Source: an uncultured Pelagibacteraceae bacterium (GTDB taxonomy: Bacteria; Pseudomonadota; Alphaproteobacteria; Pelagibacterales; Pelagibacteraceae). From it: DNA of 37,321 nucleotides. Made by a program: the position numbers and the translations under genes. The stretch spans positions 1 through 37,321 of the forward strand of contig CACMMU010000010.1 of the NCBI GenBank assembly GCA_902614835.1, written 5' to 3'. Shown piece by piece: positions 7,968 through 16,665 of the stretch. Under the pieces are notes generated by a model, which saw only the letters and a program-made list of their open reading frames with translations, made no database searches and was not told the DNA's origin. Numbering within the stretch: the first letter of the stretch is position 1; each line of letters opens with the position of its first letter.

Positions 7968-9410
7968 ATGAAAATCAAACAGAGTGGTTTTAGAGAATAC
8001 GATGCCAGATGGCTTTATCCTGATGATATAGATTTGGAGGGAATCGAAGAGTTGGGGAAAGGTTTAGGTACTCAGGTAATAATAAAGACAAAAAAAGAGA
8101 ACCCAAAAATTATTGTTGGTCAAGATTATAGATCTTACAGTGAGGAAGTAAAAAAAGCATTAAAAAAAGGATTGGTTTCTACTGGGTGTGTAATTGAGGA
8201 TATTGGTCTTTCATTAACACCGACGGTTTATTTTGCACAATTTAAGTTAAATTCTGATGCAATAGCCATGATAACAGCTAGTCATAATGAAAATGGTTGG
8301 ACGGGTGTTAAAATGGGAATCGAAAAAGGTCTAACTCATGCCCCAGAAGAAATGAATGAATTAAAGGAGATAACATTAAATAAAAAATTTATAAATGGAA
8401 AAGGTAAAACAAAAGATATAACTGGATTTCAAAAAATTTATATAAAAGACTTAATAGAAAAAAATAAATTAAATAAAAAAATTAAGGTAGTAGTCGCTTG
8501 TGGTAACGGTACTGCAGGTATGTTTGCTCCGGAAGTTTTAAAAGGAATAGGTTGTGATGTAATTGAATTAGATTGTGAATTAGATTTCTCTTTCCCCAAA
8601 TATAATCCAAATCCAGAAGACTTGAAAATGCTTCATGCAATTTCAAAATGTGTCAAAGAAAATAATGCTGATATAGGTTTTGGTTTTGATGGAGATGGAG
8701 ATCGAGTTGGTGTTATAGATGAAAAAGGAAGTGAAATTTTTGCAGACAAGATTGGTCTTCTAATAGCAAGGAATCTTTCTGGTAGACATAGAAAATCTAA
8801 ATTTATAGTTGATGTCAAATCCACGGGTTTATATTTAAAAGATGAAATTCTTTTGAAAAATGATTGCAAAACAATATACTGGAAGACAGGACACTCCCAT
8901 ATAAAAAGAAAAGTAAATAAAGAAAAAGCTTTGGCAGGTTTTGAAAAAAGCGGACATTTCTTTTTTAACAAGCCCATTGGTTATGGATATGATGATGGTA
9001 TTAATTCTGCAATACAAATCTGTCATTTATTAAATAATCAAAATAAAAATATGAGTTTTATCATCAATGATCTTCCAAAAACTTTTCAATCACCGACTAT
9101 GGCTCCTCATTGCAAAGATGAAGAAAAATATAAAGTCGTAGAGAATTTAGTAAATCAAGTTAAAGAGATGAAAAACAACAAAATTAAAATTGATAACATG
9201 CTTATTAAAGAGATTATCACGGTTAATGGTGTAAGATTTATTCTTGAGGATGGATCATGGGGATTAATCAGAGCATCCTCTAACAAACCATCTTTGGTTA
9301 TTGTGACGGAGAGCACTTCTTCGGATTTGGGGAAAAAAGAAATATTTAATTTTATTGATAATTTGCTTATAAAAACTGGTAAAATTGGTAAGTATGATCA
9401 AAAGATTTAA
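7968..9410 (+). CDS. Phosphomannomutase/phosphoglucomutase (alpha-D-phosphohexomutase family)
   Basis: A 480-residue phosphohexomutase. The phosphoserine loop is TASHNENG with S105, and the Mg-binding loop is DGDGDR at 241-246. GFEKSGHFFF near residue 324 lies in the sugar-recognition region, which in PMM/PGM enzymes reads GE(M)SGH. The C-terminal domain has the phosphate-binding RASSNKP. The enzyme interconverts hexose-6-phosphate and hexose-1-phosphate and so feeds GDP- or dTDP-sugar synthesis for the surface polysaccharide genes further along. Whether glucose, mannose or both are used cannot be told. The FEKSGH variant lacks the usual glycine-glutamate order, which may affect specificity. 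Its stop overlaps the convergent TauE stop by 4 bases. Confidence 0.85.
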   Translation: MKIKQSGFREYDARWLYPDDIDLEGIEELGKGLGTQVIIKTKKENPKIIVGQDYRSYSEEVKKALKKGLVSTGCVIEDIGLSLTPTVYFAQFKLNSDAIAMITASHNENGWTGVKMGIEKGLTHAPEEMNELKEITLNKKFINGKGKTKDITGFQKIYIKDLIEKNKLNKKIKVVVACGNGTAGMFAPEVLKGIGCDVIELDCELDFSFPKYNPNPEDLKMLHAISKCVKENNADIGFGFDGDGDRVGVIDEKGSEIFADKIGLLIARNLSGRHRKSKFIVDVKSTGLYLKDEILLKNDCKTIYWKTGHSHIKRKVNKEKALAGFEKSGHFFFNKPIGYGYDDGINSAIQICHLLNNQNKNMSFIINDLPKTFQSPTMAPHCKDEEKYKVVENLVNQVKEMKNNKIKIDNMLIKEIITVNGVRFILEDGSWGLIRASSNKPSLVIVTESTSSDLGKKEIFNFIDNLLIKTGKIGKYDQKI

Positions 9411-10237
9411 AAATTAAAATAGTCATACAAGAATCTACTCGCGACAATAATCAAAAAACTACCGAAGAGTTTAGTTATTATTTTTCTATTCATTTTATGA
9501 ACCGTGTTTGCCCCTACTTTAGCCATATACATCGTTAATGGTATAAAAATTATAAATGCGGGAATATTTATGAATCCTATACTTAAAGGTAAATTAGTTT
9601 TAATAAATAACCCTGTAAAAAAAAACCCTATGCATCCGGATATAGAAATTAAAAACCCAATTGAAGCGGCTGTTCCAATTGATCTATTGATAGTATATCC
9701 AACAAATTTTAATATAGGCACATTCATAATTGCGCCTCCAATACCCATTAATGACGATACAAAACCAACTACAAAACCTAATGTTGTCCTTTGAAATAAA
9801 TTAAAGCTTAGTTTTAATTTCGTTTTGTCTTTTAAAAAAAACAAGTTAATTGCTAATAAGTATAATGCTAAACTAAAAAAAAGAACTAGAGATTGTGTAT
9901 TTAGGTATGCAGCGATTAATGATCCTGTAACAACACCAGTAACTACAAATATTCCATAGGACTTCAATATATTGAGATCAACCGCCCCATGTTTGTAATG
10001 TGTGTATACCGACATTATCACGGTAGGAATCATAATTGCAAAGGAAGTTCCGACCGCTAAATGCATAATAAAAGATTTATCAATACCAGTGGATCCAAAA
10101 ATATAAAAAAGACAAGGAACGGTAATTATTCCCCCTCCAATTCCAAAAAAACCTGCGAAAAAACCTGCAACTACAGCTGTTAATGCCATAATAAACAAAA
10201 AAAATATAATTTGATTTGTAGCGAAAGTTTCAATCAT
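9407..10237 (-). CDS. TauE/SafE-family sulfite/anion exporter
   Basis: A 276-residue membrane protein with about eight hydrophobic segments. The two repeats typical of the family are visible: GFFGIGGGIITVP at about 30-42 and SLMGIGGAIMNVP at about 163-175. Family members (TauE, SafE, TSUP) move sulfite, sulfoacetate or related anions through the inner membrane, often exporting sulfite produced from organosulfur breakdown. No sulfur gene adjoins it, so the substrate is open. The stop codon shares bases with that of the convergent phosphomutase. A 44-bp gap separates it from dusA, which runs the same way. Confidence 0.82.
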   Translation of the reverse strand: MIETFATNQIIFFLFIMALTAVVAGFFAGFFGIGGGIITVPCLFYIFGSTGIDKSFIMHLAVGTSFAIMIPTVIMSVYTHYKHGAVDLNILKSYGIFVVTGVVTGSLIAAYLNTQSLVLFFSLALYLLAINLFFLKDKTKLKLSFNLFQRTTLGFVVGFVSSLMGIGGAIMNVPILKFVGYTINRSIGTAASIGFLISISGCIGFFFTGLFIKTNLPLSIGFINIPAFIIFIPLTMYMAKVGANTVHKMNRKIITKLFGSFLIIVASRFLYDYFNF

Positions 10238-10281
10238 GAATAAGTAATATTTTTTCCTTCATATTTTAATATTTATAGTTA

Positions 10282-11271
10282 CTAACTTACTTGTTTGGCT
10301 TTTTCATTGTTCTGGGCAATTGTCATTATATGATTAATTTTTTGAAAATCTGAATCTCTGGCCATCATATTATCGCTCAAATATCTTTTCCATTTGTAAG
10401 CACCATTTTGTCCATGGTATAAACCAATAGTATGACGCATTATTTGATTTACCCTTGTTCCTCTTTTTACCTCGTGTTTAACATATTCAACTAATTTTTC
10501 TGCAATCTCTGATCTTGAAGGAACATTTGTGTTATTAAAAATCTTATTTTCTATCTCAGCTAAAAAATACGGATTTTGATAAATGGCTCTACCTATCATA
10601 ACTCCATCGCAATTATTTAGATGTTCTTTAATTTGTTCTATATTAGTAATCCCGCCATTTATTATAATCTCTAAATCTTTATTTTTATTTTTTATTTTAT
10701 AAACCATTGGATAGTTTAATTTGGGTATTTTCAAATTTTCTTTTGGGGTAAGTCCTTTCAAAATAGCTTTCCTTGCATGTAAAATAATAGTTTTACATCC
10801 GGCATTTTGGATTTTGTTAACAAAAGAGTTTAGATAATCATAATTTTCCACATCATCGAAACCTATCCTGGTTTTTGCGGTGACTGGAATTTTGCAAGAA
10901 TTTACCATTTTATTTATACATTCAGCGACTAGGTCGGGTTCTTTTATTAAACAAGCACCAAATTTATTTTTTTGAACTTTCTTGCTAGGACAACCAAGAT
11001 TAATATTTATTTCATCGTAACCCATATCTTCAGCTATTTTAGAAACTTCTGATAGTTCCTCTTTATCAGACCCCCCTACTTGAAGTGCAAGTGGCTTTTC
11101 TACATTGTTAAATCCTAAAATTTTTTTTCTATCACCATGAATTGCCGACTTAGTAGCTACCATCTCTGTATAAAGCATTACATTTTTACTTAATAAACGT
11201 AAAAAATACCTCTCGTGTCGATCCGTACAATCCATCATAGGAGCAACACAAATTTTTCTATTAATTTTCAA
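10282..11271 (-). CDS. dusA: tRNA-dihydrouridine synthase A
   Basis: A 329-residue flavoenzyme that reduces uridines in the tRNA D-loop. The FMN-binding TIM barrel starts KICVAPMMDCTDRHER, the DusA form of the Dus N-terminus. NINLGCPSKKVQKN leads to FGACL, whose C107 is the catalytic acid. INGGI and GVMIGRAIYQNP are the C-terminal phosphate-binding strands. A-type rather than B or C is suggested by the D-C/W-TDRH motif. The start must be close to residue 1 to keep the barrel; the codon there is TTG at 11271, directly abutting the rpoZ stop. No ATG gives a plausible alternative. Probably translated by coupling to rpoZ. Confidence 0.88.
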   Translation of the reverse strand: MKINRKICVAPMMDCTDRHERYFLRLLSKNVMLYTEMVATKSAIHGDRKKILGFNNVEKPLALQVGGSDKEELSEVSKIAEDMGYDEININLGCPSKKVQKNKFGACLIKEPDLVAECINKMVNSCKIPVTAKTRIGFDDVENYDYLNSFVNKIQNAGCKTIILHARKAILKGLTPKENLKIPKLNYPMVYKIKNKNKDLEIIINGGITNIEQIKEHLNNCDGVMIGRAIYQNPYFLAEIENKIFNNTNVPSRSEIAEKLVEYVKHEVKRGTRVNQIMRHTIGLYHGQNGAYKWKRYLSDNMMARDSDFQKINHIMTIAQNNEKAKQVS

Positions 11272-11721
11272 TTATTTTTCTTCTGGAACTTCTTCAGTTA
11301 GCTCTAATGGTTTGTCTATAGTTGGTTCTTGTTCCGCTGGTTCTTTTTCTTCTGATTTACTAGTATTAATGGGTATCTTTCTCGCTCTTTTCGAGGGTAG
11401 AATTGCTACTCCACTTTTTGATACTTCGCCCTTATATTCAGTTTCAAAGTCATCGTTGGTTATTTCTTCTTTCTCTTCTTCCTCAGCACTTTCGTCTGGT
11501 TCTTTTCTCAACCTGAGAATTGCATTAGTTTTTAATTCTTTAACATCAACTTTGTTCTCTGCTATCTCTCTAAGTGAAACTACTGTATTTTTATCATTAT
11601 CTTTCTCAACAAGCATTTCAGAACCTGAATTAAGTTGAGAAGTTCTCTCTTTTGCCAAAAGAACTAAATCATACTGATTGTCAACTTTATCTAAACAATC
11701 TTCTACTGTGATACGAGCCAT
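11272..11721 (-). CDS. rpoZ: RNA polymerase omega subunit with long acidic tail
   Basis: A 149-residue protein. [30 protein letters not shown] is split here as [13 protein letters not shown] and [14 protein letters not shown], the conserved omega N-terminus that clamps the beta-prime C-terminus. [12 protein letters not shown] corresponds to the second conserved helix. From about residue 72 onward the chain is low-complexity and very acidic (runs of Glu), then mixed Lys/Pro/Glu. E. coli omega is about 90 residues and alphaproteobacterial ones are often longer with acidic tails, so the extension is typical in kind and somewhat long. Its stop abuts the dusA start. The MFS gene upstream is on the same strand, 39 bases away. 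Confidence 0.9.
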   Translation of the reverse strand: MARITVEDCLDKVDNQYDLVLLAKERTSQLNSGSEMLVEKDNDKNTVVSLREIAENKVDVKELKTNAILRLRKEPDESAEEEEKEEITNDDFETEYKGEVSKSGVAILPSKRARKIPINTSKSEEKEPAEQEPTIDKPLELTEEVPEEK

Positions 11722-11760
11722 AATAAGATCAGCAATAATTAATGAAAAGCTATGATAAAA

Positions 11761-12987
11761 TCAAGTTTTTTTTCTTAAATTCATTGGTTTTACTGATCCT
11801 TTTATTACCAATAAAAAGAACAAGGACAAGCTTATATAGAGAATACTTATTAGAGCTATGTGTTCAATAGTATAACCTTTGTCTATTAATAAACCGAATA
11901 AAGCTGTGCCGAAAGCAGTAGAGAAAACCATGAATGCGGTTGTTAAGGCTTTTATAGATCCCAAATATCTTACACCGTATATTTCCGCCCAGGTTGAGGA
12001 CCCTAATACATTGGCTAAACCGTTTGAAACACCCATAAGACCAAAAAATAAATAGGCCGAATATGACTGATCAAGAAAATATAATACTATTAGTCCAAAT
12101 AATAATGGTAAATTCATAAGTGGTATCAGTTTTCTGCTTGTAAACTTATCAACTAAAAAACCGGATGCAATCAAAGTAAAGATAGATGTTGCAGAGTAGA
12201 TCATAAAAGATTGTGGAATAATATATGATCCCCAAAGTTTAGACTCGGTTATAAAAGATTGATATATAAAAACACCTGTTACAATCCACGGCATCGCTAA
12301 CATGTTTAGCGAAATTATATAAAATTTAAAATCTTTTAAAACTTCTGATCTTCTCCAACTTCTTATATCTCTAAATTTGTTTTTATTATCAAAAATATTT
12401 TTTTCTCTCGATTCAATATCAAGATTTTTAATTGTATAGAAAACAACTATTGGTAATATAGTAATTATAATTATTGAGATAAATTGCCAAATTATTCTCC
12501 AAGAAAAAATTGAAAGTAAAAAAATTATTAGAATTGGCAAAAAGAATTCAGCGAAAGATAAACCAAACCAAATTCCGCTTAATGCTTTTCCTCTTCTTCT
12601 ATTAAAGTATCGTGAAATTGTTGTTGATGAAGTATGAGACATTAGTCCCTGTCCAGAGAACCTCATTAAAAATATTGCTACAACAAGAAAATAAATGCTG
12701 TTAATAAATGAAAAAAATAAAGAAGAAAAAAATAAAAATCCTATTACAATTAATGAATAGTTAAAAATTCTCATCTCGTCGATTTTCTTTCCAAACCAAA
12801 CAAGAACTAAGCTTGAGCATATAGTTGCTCCGGCATAAATTGTGCCAAATTGTCCGTGTGTAATATTTAATTCATCTCTAATACTCGGGTTAAACAATCC
12901 TAAAAAAAAACTCTGTCCAAAACTTGAAAAAAATGTAAATATAATTCCAAATAATAAAATTTTTTTATTTAAATTAAGGTTTATCAT
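11761..12987 (-). CDS. Major facilitator superfamily transporter
   Basis: A 408-residue protein with about twelve membrane helices and the cytosolic loop between helices 6 and 7 (about 195-220, charged: KNKFRDIRSWRRSEV). The loop between helices 2 and 3 contains WFGKKIDEMRIF, a form of the MFS motif A (G-x-x-x-D-x-x-x-R). SRYFNRRRGKALSG follows helix 4 and is common in monocarboxylate/oxalate-type MFS carriers. The substrate is unknown. Its ATG at 12987-12985 directly abuts the ATG of the divergent dehydrogenase, giving CATATG. Every promoter element for this gene must therefore lie inside that neighbour's coding region. Later start codons would remove helix 1. Confidence 0.82.
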   Translation of the reverse strand: MINLNLNKKILLFGIIFTFFSSFGQSFFLGLFNPSIRDELNITHGQFGTIYAGATICSSLVLVWFGKKIDEMRIFNYSLIVIGFLFFSSLFFSFINSIYFLVVAIFLMRFSGQGLMSHTSSTTISRYFNRRRGKALSGIWFGLSFAEFFLPILIIFLLSIFSWRIIWQFISIIIITILPIVVFYTIKNLDIESREKNIFDNKNKFRDIRSWRRSEVLKDFKFYIISLNMLAMPWIVTGVFIYQSFITESKLWGSYIIPQSFMIYSATSIFTLIASGFLVDKFTSRKLIPLMNLPLLFGLIVLYFLDQSYSAYLFFGLMGVSNGLANVLGSSTWAEIYGVRYLGSIKALTTAFMVFSTAFGTALFGLLIDKGYTIEHIALISILYISLSLFFLLVIKGSVKPMNLRKKT

Positions 12988-13854
12988 ATGTCAAAAGTAT
13001 CTTTCATAGGTTTAGGTGTAATGGGTTACCCCATGGCAGGACATATATCAAAAGCTGGGCATGATGTAACTGTTTTTAATAGAACAATATCAAAAGCTGA
13101 AAAATGGACAAAGGAACACAAAGGTAAATTAGCTAAAACACCTTTAGATGCAGCTAAAGACTCAGATTTCATATTTACTTGCGTAGGTAATGATAACGAT
13201 CTTAAAGAGGTAACTCTTGGTGAAAATGGTTTATTTAAATCAGTAAAAAAGAATTGTGTTTATATTGATAATACTACTGCTTCAGCTGAAATAGCTAGAG
13301 AACTTTATAAAAAAGCAAAAAGCTCTGGATTTCAATTTTTAGATGCGCCAGTTTCTGGTGGTCAAGCAGGAGCTGAGAATGGAGCATTAACTGTAATGAT
13401 TGGTGGAGATGATCAAGCTTACAAAAAAGCAGCTCCAATAATTGATTGCTACAGTAAAAAAATGAAATTGTTGGGTCCTGCTGGTAATGGACAACTGGCT
13501 AAAATGGTTAATCAGATATGTATAGCTGGCGTAGTTCAGGGGTTATCTGAAGCAATTAATTTTGGTCTCAATGCTAAATTAAAAATGGAAGATGTAATAG
13601 AAACTATATCCAAAGGGGCAGCACAATCTTGGCAGATGGAAAATAGATTTAAAACAATGATTAATGATAAGTTCGATTATGGTTTTGCTGTAGATTGGAT
13701 GAGAAAAGATTTAAAAATTGCAATGGAAGAAGCAAAAAGAAATAATTCTTCACTACCTATAACAAAAATAATTGATGAATATTATGCAGAAGTACAAAAA
13801 ATGGGTGGTAATAGATGGGATACTTCAAGTTTAATTAAAAGATTTAGAAAATAA
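12988..13854 (+). CDS. Beta-hydroxyacid dehydrogenase (3-hydroxyisobutyrate dehydrogenase/tartronate semialdehyde reductase family)
   Basis: A 288-residue NAD(P)-dependent enzyme. GLGVMG (8-13) is the nucleotide-binding loop, DAPVSGGQAGAENGALTVM (119-137) the substrate-binding signature, and K172 in KMVNQ the catalytic lysine with N175. N31-R32 after the second strand (FNRT) favours NADP over NAD. Family members reduce or oxidise 3-hydroxyisobutyrate, tartronate semialdehyde or succinic semialdehyde; the sequence alone does not say which. AAGG lies about 9 bases upstream of the ATG, inside the first codons of the divergent MFS gene. The PNPOx-like gene follows after 3 bases and is probably co-transcribed. 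Confidence 0.85.
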   Translation: MSKVSFIGLGVMGYPMAGHISKAGHDVTVFNRTISKAEKWTKEHKGKLAKTPLDAAKDSDFIFTCVGNDNDLKEVTLGENGLFKSVKKNCVYIDNTTASAEIARELYKKAKSSGFQFLDAPVSGGQAGAENGALTVMIGGDDQAYKKAAPIIDCYSKKMKLLGPAGNGQLAKMVNQICIAGVVQGLSEAINFGLNAKLKMEDVIETISKGAAQSWQMENRFKTMINDKFDYGFAVDWMRKDLKIAMEEAKRNNSSLPITKIIDEYYAEVQKMGGNRWDTSSLIKRFRK

Positions 13855-13857
13855 ATT

Positions 13858-14466
13858 GTGTCAGAACCAATAAGTTATTACGAAAACTCAGAAGAAATAG
13901 AAAAAAAAATTTGGAGTCTTTTAACTACCGCAGTTAAAGATAGATCTTCAGAATTCAGAACCCCAGTTTTTATTTGTGGAGATGATCAAGATCTCGATGG
14001 AAGAGTAGTTGTTTTAAGAAAAGCAGATCAACAAAATAATTTTATTCAATATCATAGTGATATTAGATCCTCTAAAATTGAAAAAATAAAAAAAAATCCA
14101 AAATGTTCAATATTGTTTTACGGAAAAGAGGAAAAAATACAATTAAGAGTAAAAGCTGAGTGTGAGGTTAATTATAAGAATGATATTACAAAAGAGTCTT
14201 GGGAAAAAACTGGTCATATTAGTCGAAAGTGTTATCTAGTTACTAGTGGCCCTGGAACAAAGTCAGACAAACCAACATCAGGCCTAGATAACAAATTTGA
14301 AAATTTTGATTTTACTAAAGAAGAAAGTGAAGCTGGATATAAAAACTTTTGTGTAATCAAATGTAAAATTCAAAGTATTGAATGGCTTTATTTAGCAGCA
14401 AAAGGTCACCGGAGAGCACTAATTGATTTAAATGGATCAAAAAACTTTACCTGGTTAGTTCCGTAA
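13858..14466 (+). CDS. Pyridoxamine 5'-phosphate oxidase-like FMN-binding protein
   Basis: A 202-residue split-barrel flavoprotein of the PNPOx-related type. GRVVVLRKAD (about 49-58) corresponds to the FMN-phosphate contact strand (usually R-x-V-L-L), FIQYHSDIRSSKIEKIKKNP (63-82) matches the family's strand-turn-helix region, and KGHRRALID near the end is the PNPOx-type C-terminus. It is shorter than PdxH and lacks a clear copy of the full PdxH C-terminal signature, so it may be a general flavin oxidoreductase rather than a vitamin B6 enzyme. The start is GTG at 13858, 3 bases after the dehydrogenase stop, with no Shine-Dalgarno. Confidence 0.78.
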   Translation: MSEPISYYENSEEIEKKIWSLLTTAVKDRSSEFRTPVFICGDDQDLDGRVVVLRKADQQNNFIQYHSDIRSSKIEKIKKNPKCSILFYGKEEKIQLRVKAECEVNYKNDITKESWEKTGHISRKCYLVTSGPGTKSDKPTSGLDNKFENFDFTKEESEAGYKNFCVIKCKIQSIEWLYLAAKGHRRALIDLNGSKNFTWLVP

Positions 14467-14492
14467 ATACTAAATATTAGAATTTATAAAAA

Positions 14493-14996
14493 TTATTTTT
14501 TATATTTTTTATAATTTTCCACGTAATGCTGAGCGTTTTCTTTTATGTGTTTAATTTCCTCATCAGTTACTTGCCTTACAATTTTACCAGGACTTCCAAG
14601 AACTAACGATCTCTCGGGTATAACTTTATTTTCTGTTACCAAAGCATTTGCTCCAATAATTGAGTATCTGCCAATTTTAGCTTTATTTAAAATGGTGCTT
14701 CCTATTCCGATTAAACAATCGTCTTCGATGATACAGCCGTGAAGCATTACCAGATGTCCTACGGTAACATTTTTTCCTATGGTTGCAGGGCAACCTGGAT
14801 CTGTGTGAACAACGCTTCCATCCTGTATGTTAGAACCTTCGCCTATTACTATGGGCTCAACGTCTCCTCTTAAAGTTGCATTAAACCAAATATTGGCGTC
14901 TTTTTTTAAAGTCACATTGCCAATTAAAACAGAATTTGGAGCAAACCAACTATCTTTGTCCAACTTTGGACTTATATTGTTGAAATCATAAATCAT
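14493..14996 (-). CDS. Gamma-carbonic anhydrase-like hexapeptide-repeat protein
   Basis: A 167-residue left-handed beta-helix protein (YrdA/PaaY family). Hexapeptide repeats run from about residue 20 to 130 (VLIGNV, ANIWFN, VVIGEG-like, SNIQDG, VTVGHL, CLIGIG, SIIGAN). The zinc-site histidines are visible in SVVHTDPG and TVGHLVMLHGC. An in-frame start 14 residues earlier exists at 15038 but would place a non-homologous isoleucine-rich leader and run over the divergent neighbour's start; the ATG at 14996 gives the family's normal N-terminus. Many members bind Zn and hydrate CO2 weakly, others are acyl-CoA thioesterase or transferase accessories. The 3' end faces the PNPOx gene with a 26-bp gap, the widest convergent gap here. 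Confidence 0.85.
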   Translation of the reverse strand: MIYDFNNISPKLDKDSWFAPNSVLIGNVTLKKDANIWFNATLRGDVEPIVIGEGSNIQDGSVVHTDPGCPATIGKNVTVGHLVMLHGCIIEDDCLIGIGSTILNKAKIGRYSIIGANALVTENKVIPERSLVLGSPGKIVRQVTDEEIKHIKENAQHYVENYKKYKK

Positions 14997-15016
14997 TATT
15001 ATAATTATAATATAAT
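14997..15016. promoter_or_regulatory. 20-bp all-A/T divergent promoter region
   Basis: The whole gap between two divergent ATGs is 20 bases of A and T. It contains TATAAT on the plus strand at 15000-15005, 15006-15011 and 15011-15016, and on the minus strand at 14998-15003 and 15004-15009. Bases 14998-15011 are a perfect palindrome. A -10 at 15000-15005 would start transcription about 5 bases before the plus-strand ATG at 15017, and the mirror arrangement holds for the minus gene. The -35 regions would lie in the opposite coding sequences. Confidence 0.5.
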
Positions 15017-15571
15017 ATGGTTCTAACAAAAACTCCAATTTGTAATTTCGGTGAGAAGCCTCATTCTTTTACCTTAAAAGGTGTTGATAATAAATTATAT
15101 AAATTTGAAGACCTAATTGGAAAAAATGGTACGTTGATAATGTTTATATGCAATCACTGTCCCTACGTTAAGGCTGTTATCAAAGATATAGTAAATGATA
15201 CAAGTGTTTTAAAAAAAATGGGTGTTGAAACAATGGCTATAATGTCAAACGATACAAAAAATTACCCAGATGACTCTTTTGATAAAATGCTTGAATTTTC
15301 AAAAAAAAATAATTTTCAATTCCCCTACTTATTTGACGAAACACAAAAGGTGGCAAAAAAGTTTGGTGCTGTATGTACTCCAGATTTTTTTTTCTATAAT
15401 AACCAACTTGAACTTCAATACAGAGGTAGATTGAAAGAATTAAAAGATCTAAAGCCAGTGAACACAGGTGAGAGCGATTTGTTAAAAGCAATTAAAATTA
15501 TTATAAAAACTGGAAAAGGTCCTGAAAATCAAATCCCAAGTATGGGTTGTAATATCAAATGGATTAAATAA
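15017..15571 (+). CDS. Thioredoxin-fold peroxiredoxin-like protein (PRX-like, CNHCP motif)
   Basis: A 184-residue AhpC/TSA-thioredoxin-fold protein. The N-terminal FTLKGVDNKLYKFEDL strand pair precedes FICNHCPYVKAV at about 43-54, where the two cysteines of CNHC form the likely redox site. GAVCTPDFFFY (about 116-126) carries the cis-proline loop typical of the fold, with an extra cysteine. The family is widespread in bacteria and usually annotated thioredoxin family or redoxin. It is cytoplasmic here (no signal peptide), unlike TlpA or ResA. Substrate and partner are not known. The stop TAA overlaps the glycosyltransferase ATG by one base (TAATG), suggesting co-translation. Confidence 0.82.
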   Translation: MVLTKTPICNFGEKPHSFTLKGVDNKLYKFEDLIGKNGTLIMFICNHCPYVKAVIKDIVNDTSVLKKMGVETMAIMSNDTKNYPDDSFDKMLEFSKKNNFQFPYLFDETQKVAKKFGAVCTPDFFFYNNQLELQYRGRLKELKDLKPVNTGESDLLKAIKIIIKTGKGPENQIPSMGCNIKWIK

Positions 15572-16665
15572 TGTTTGTCATCTCAACTAGAAACTTTCCG
15601 CCTGAAGTTGGTGGTATGCAAAATTTGATGGGTGGTTTAGCAAATGCGCTGGTCAATCATGGTCCAGTAAAAGTTTTTGCTGATAAAACAGAAAATTTTG
15701 AATTGTTTGATAAACATTCAAAAGCAGAAATAGAAAGATTTGGTGGAATTAAGTTGCTAAGAAAATATCGAAAAGCAAATAGAATTGTTGAATTTATTAA
15801 AGAAAACAAAAATATAAGATCCATTTTTTTTGATCATTGGAAAAGCGCAGAAAAAATAAATACGGAAATGATTAGTAGCTTTCCATCATTTTGCCTTATA
15901 CATTCAAAAGAGATAAACCATCCTAAAGATACTTTGCTTAATAAAAGAGTATTAAATTCCATAAAAAAAATAAAATATGTAATTGCTAATTCAAATTTTA
16001 CAAAAAATTTGGGAGTATCAATTGGTATTCCCAAAGAAAAAATACATATAATTAATCCTGGTTGTGATAAACCAGTCAATATAGAAAAGGAACATCAAGA
16101 TGAGGCTGAAAGTATTTTTAAAGATTCATTCCCAAGGATATTGACTGTATCGCGTTTAGATAGAAGAAAAAATCATCAAAATGTTTTGATGTGTATAAGA
16201 AATCTAAAAGAAAAATTTCCAAACATTAAGTATGTTAGCGTTGGTGATGGTGAAGAGAAAAAAAAATTAATGGTGCTTATAAAGGAACTCAAGATACAAA
16301 ATGAAGTTGTTATTCTTGATAAAATTCATCAAAAACTAAAGGTGGCATTAATTAAAAAATCAGACTTATTTTTAATGCCATCGATAGTTTTTAAAAAATC
16401 AGTAGAGGGTTTTGGTATCTCTTTTATTGAAGCGGCGAGCTACGGTGTTGGATCAATAGGAGGAAAAGATGGCGGGGCAAGTGACGCTATTGATCACAAA
16501 AAAACAGGTCTTATTTGTGATGGGCAAGATATAAATTCGATTTATGAAAGTATTTTAAAATTTTTTGAAAATGAAAATTATAAAACATACGGAAAGAATG
16601 CTTTGATTTTCTCACAAAATTTTAGCTGGAGTAAAATTGTAAAAAAATATCTAAATCTAATTTAA
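15571..16665 (+). CDS. Glycosyltransferase family 4 (GT-B fold)
   Basis: A 364-residue GT-B glycosyltransferase. The N-terminal acceptor domain starts RNFPPEVGGMQNLMGGLANAL, here read as PPEVGGMQ plus LANAL, the common GT4 opening. The donor domain begins near residue 180 with ILTVSRLDRRKNHQNVL, and EGFGISFIEAASYG at about 272-285 holds the E-x7-E motif that contacts the sugar nucleotide. It probably adds a hexose to a lipid- or polysaccharide-linked acceptor at the inner face of the membrane. It overlaps the thioredoxin-like gene by 1 base and the convergent GT9 gene by 9 bases. Confidence 0.86.
   Translation: MFVISTRNFPPEVGGMQNLMGGLANALVNHGPVKVFADKTENFELFDKHSKAEIERFGGIKLLRKYRKANRIVEFIKENKNIRSIFFDHWKSAEKINTEMISSFPSFCLIHSKEINHPKDTLLNKRVLNSIKKIKYVIANSNFTKNLGVSIGIPKEKIHIINPGCDKPVNIEKEHQDEAESIFKDSFPRILTVSRLDRRKNHQNVLMCIRNLKEKFPNIKYVSVGDGEEKKKLMVLIKELKIQNEVVILDKIHQKLKVALIKKSDLFLMPSIVFKKSVEGFGISFIEAASYGVGSIGGKDGGASDAIDHKKTGLICDGQDINSIYESILKFFENENYKTYGKNALIFSQNFSWSKIVKKYLNLI

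Noticed and set aside
8633-8977. Open frame opposite the phosphohexomutase gene
   Set aside because: Antisense of a gene with complete active-site motifs; no independent support.
11312-11638. Open frame of 108 codons opposite rpoZ
   Set aside because: Serine-rich translation of the strand opposite a low-complexity Glu-rich coding region; no start signal or family match.
14997-15038. Isoleucine-rich N-terminal extension of the gamma-carbonic anhydrase-like protein
   Set aside because: It is a translation of the all-A/T promoter gap and the neighbour's start; the ATG at 14996 gives the normal protein.
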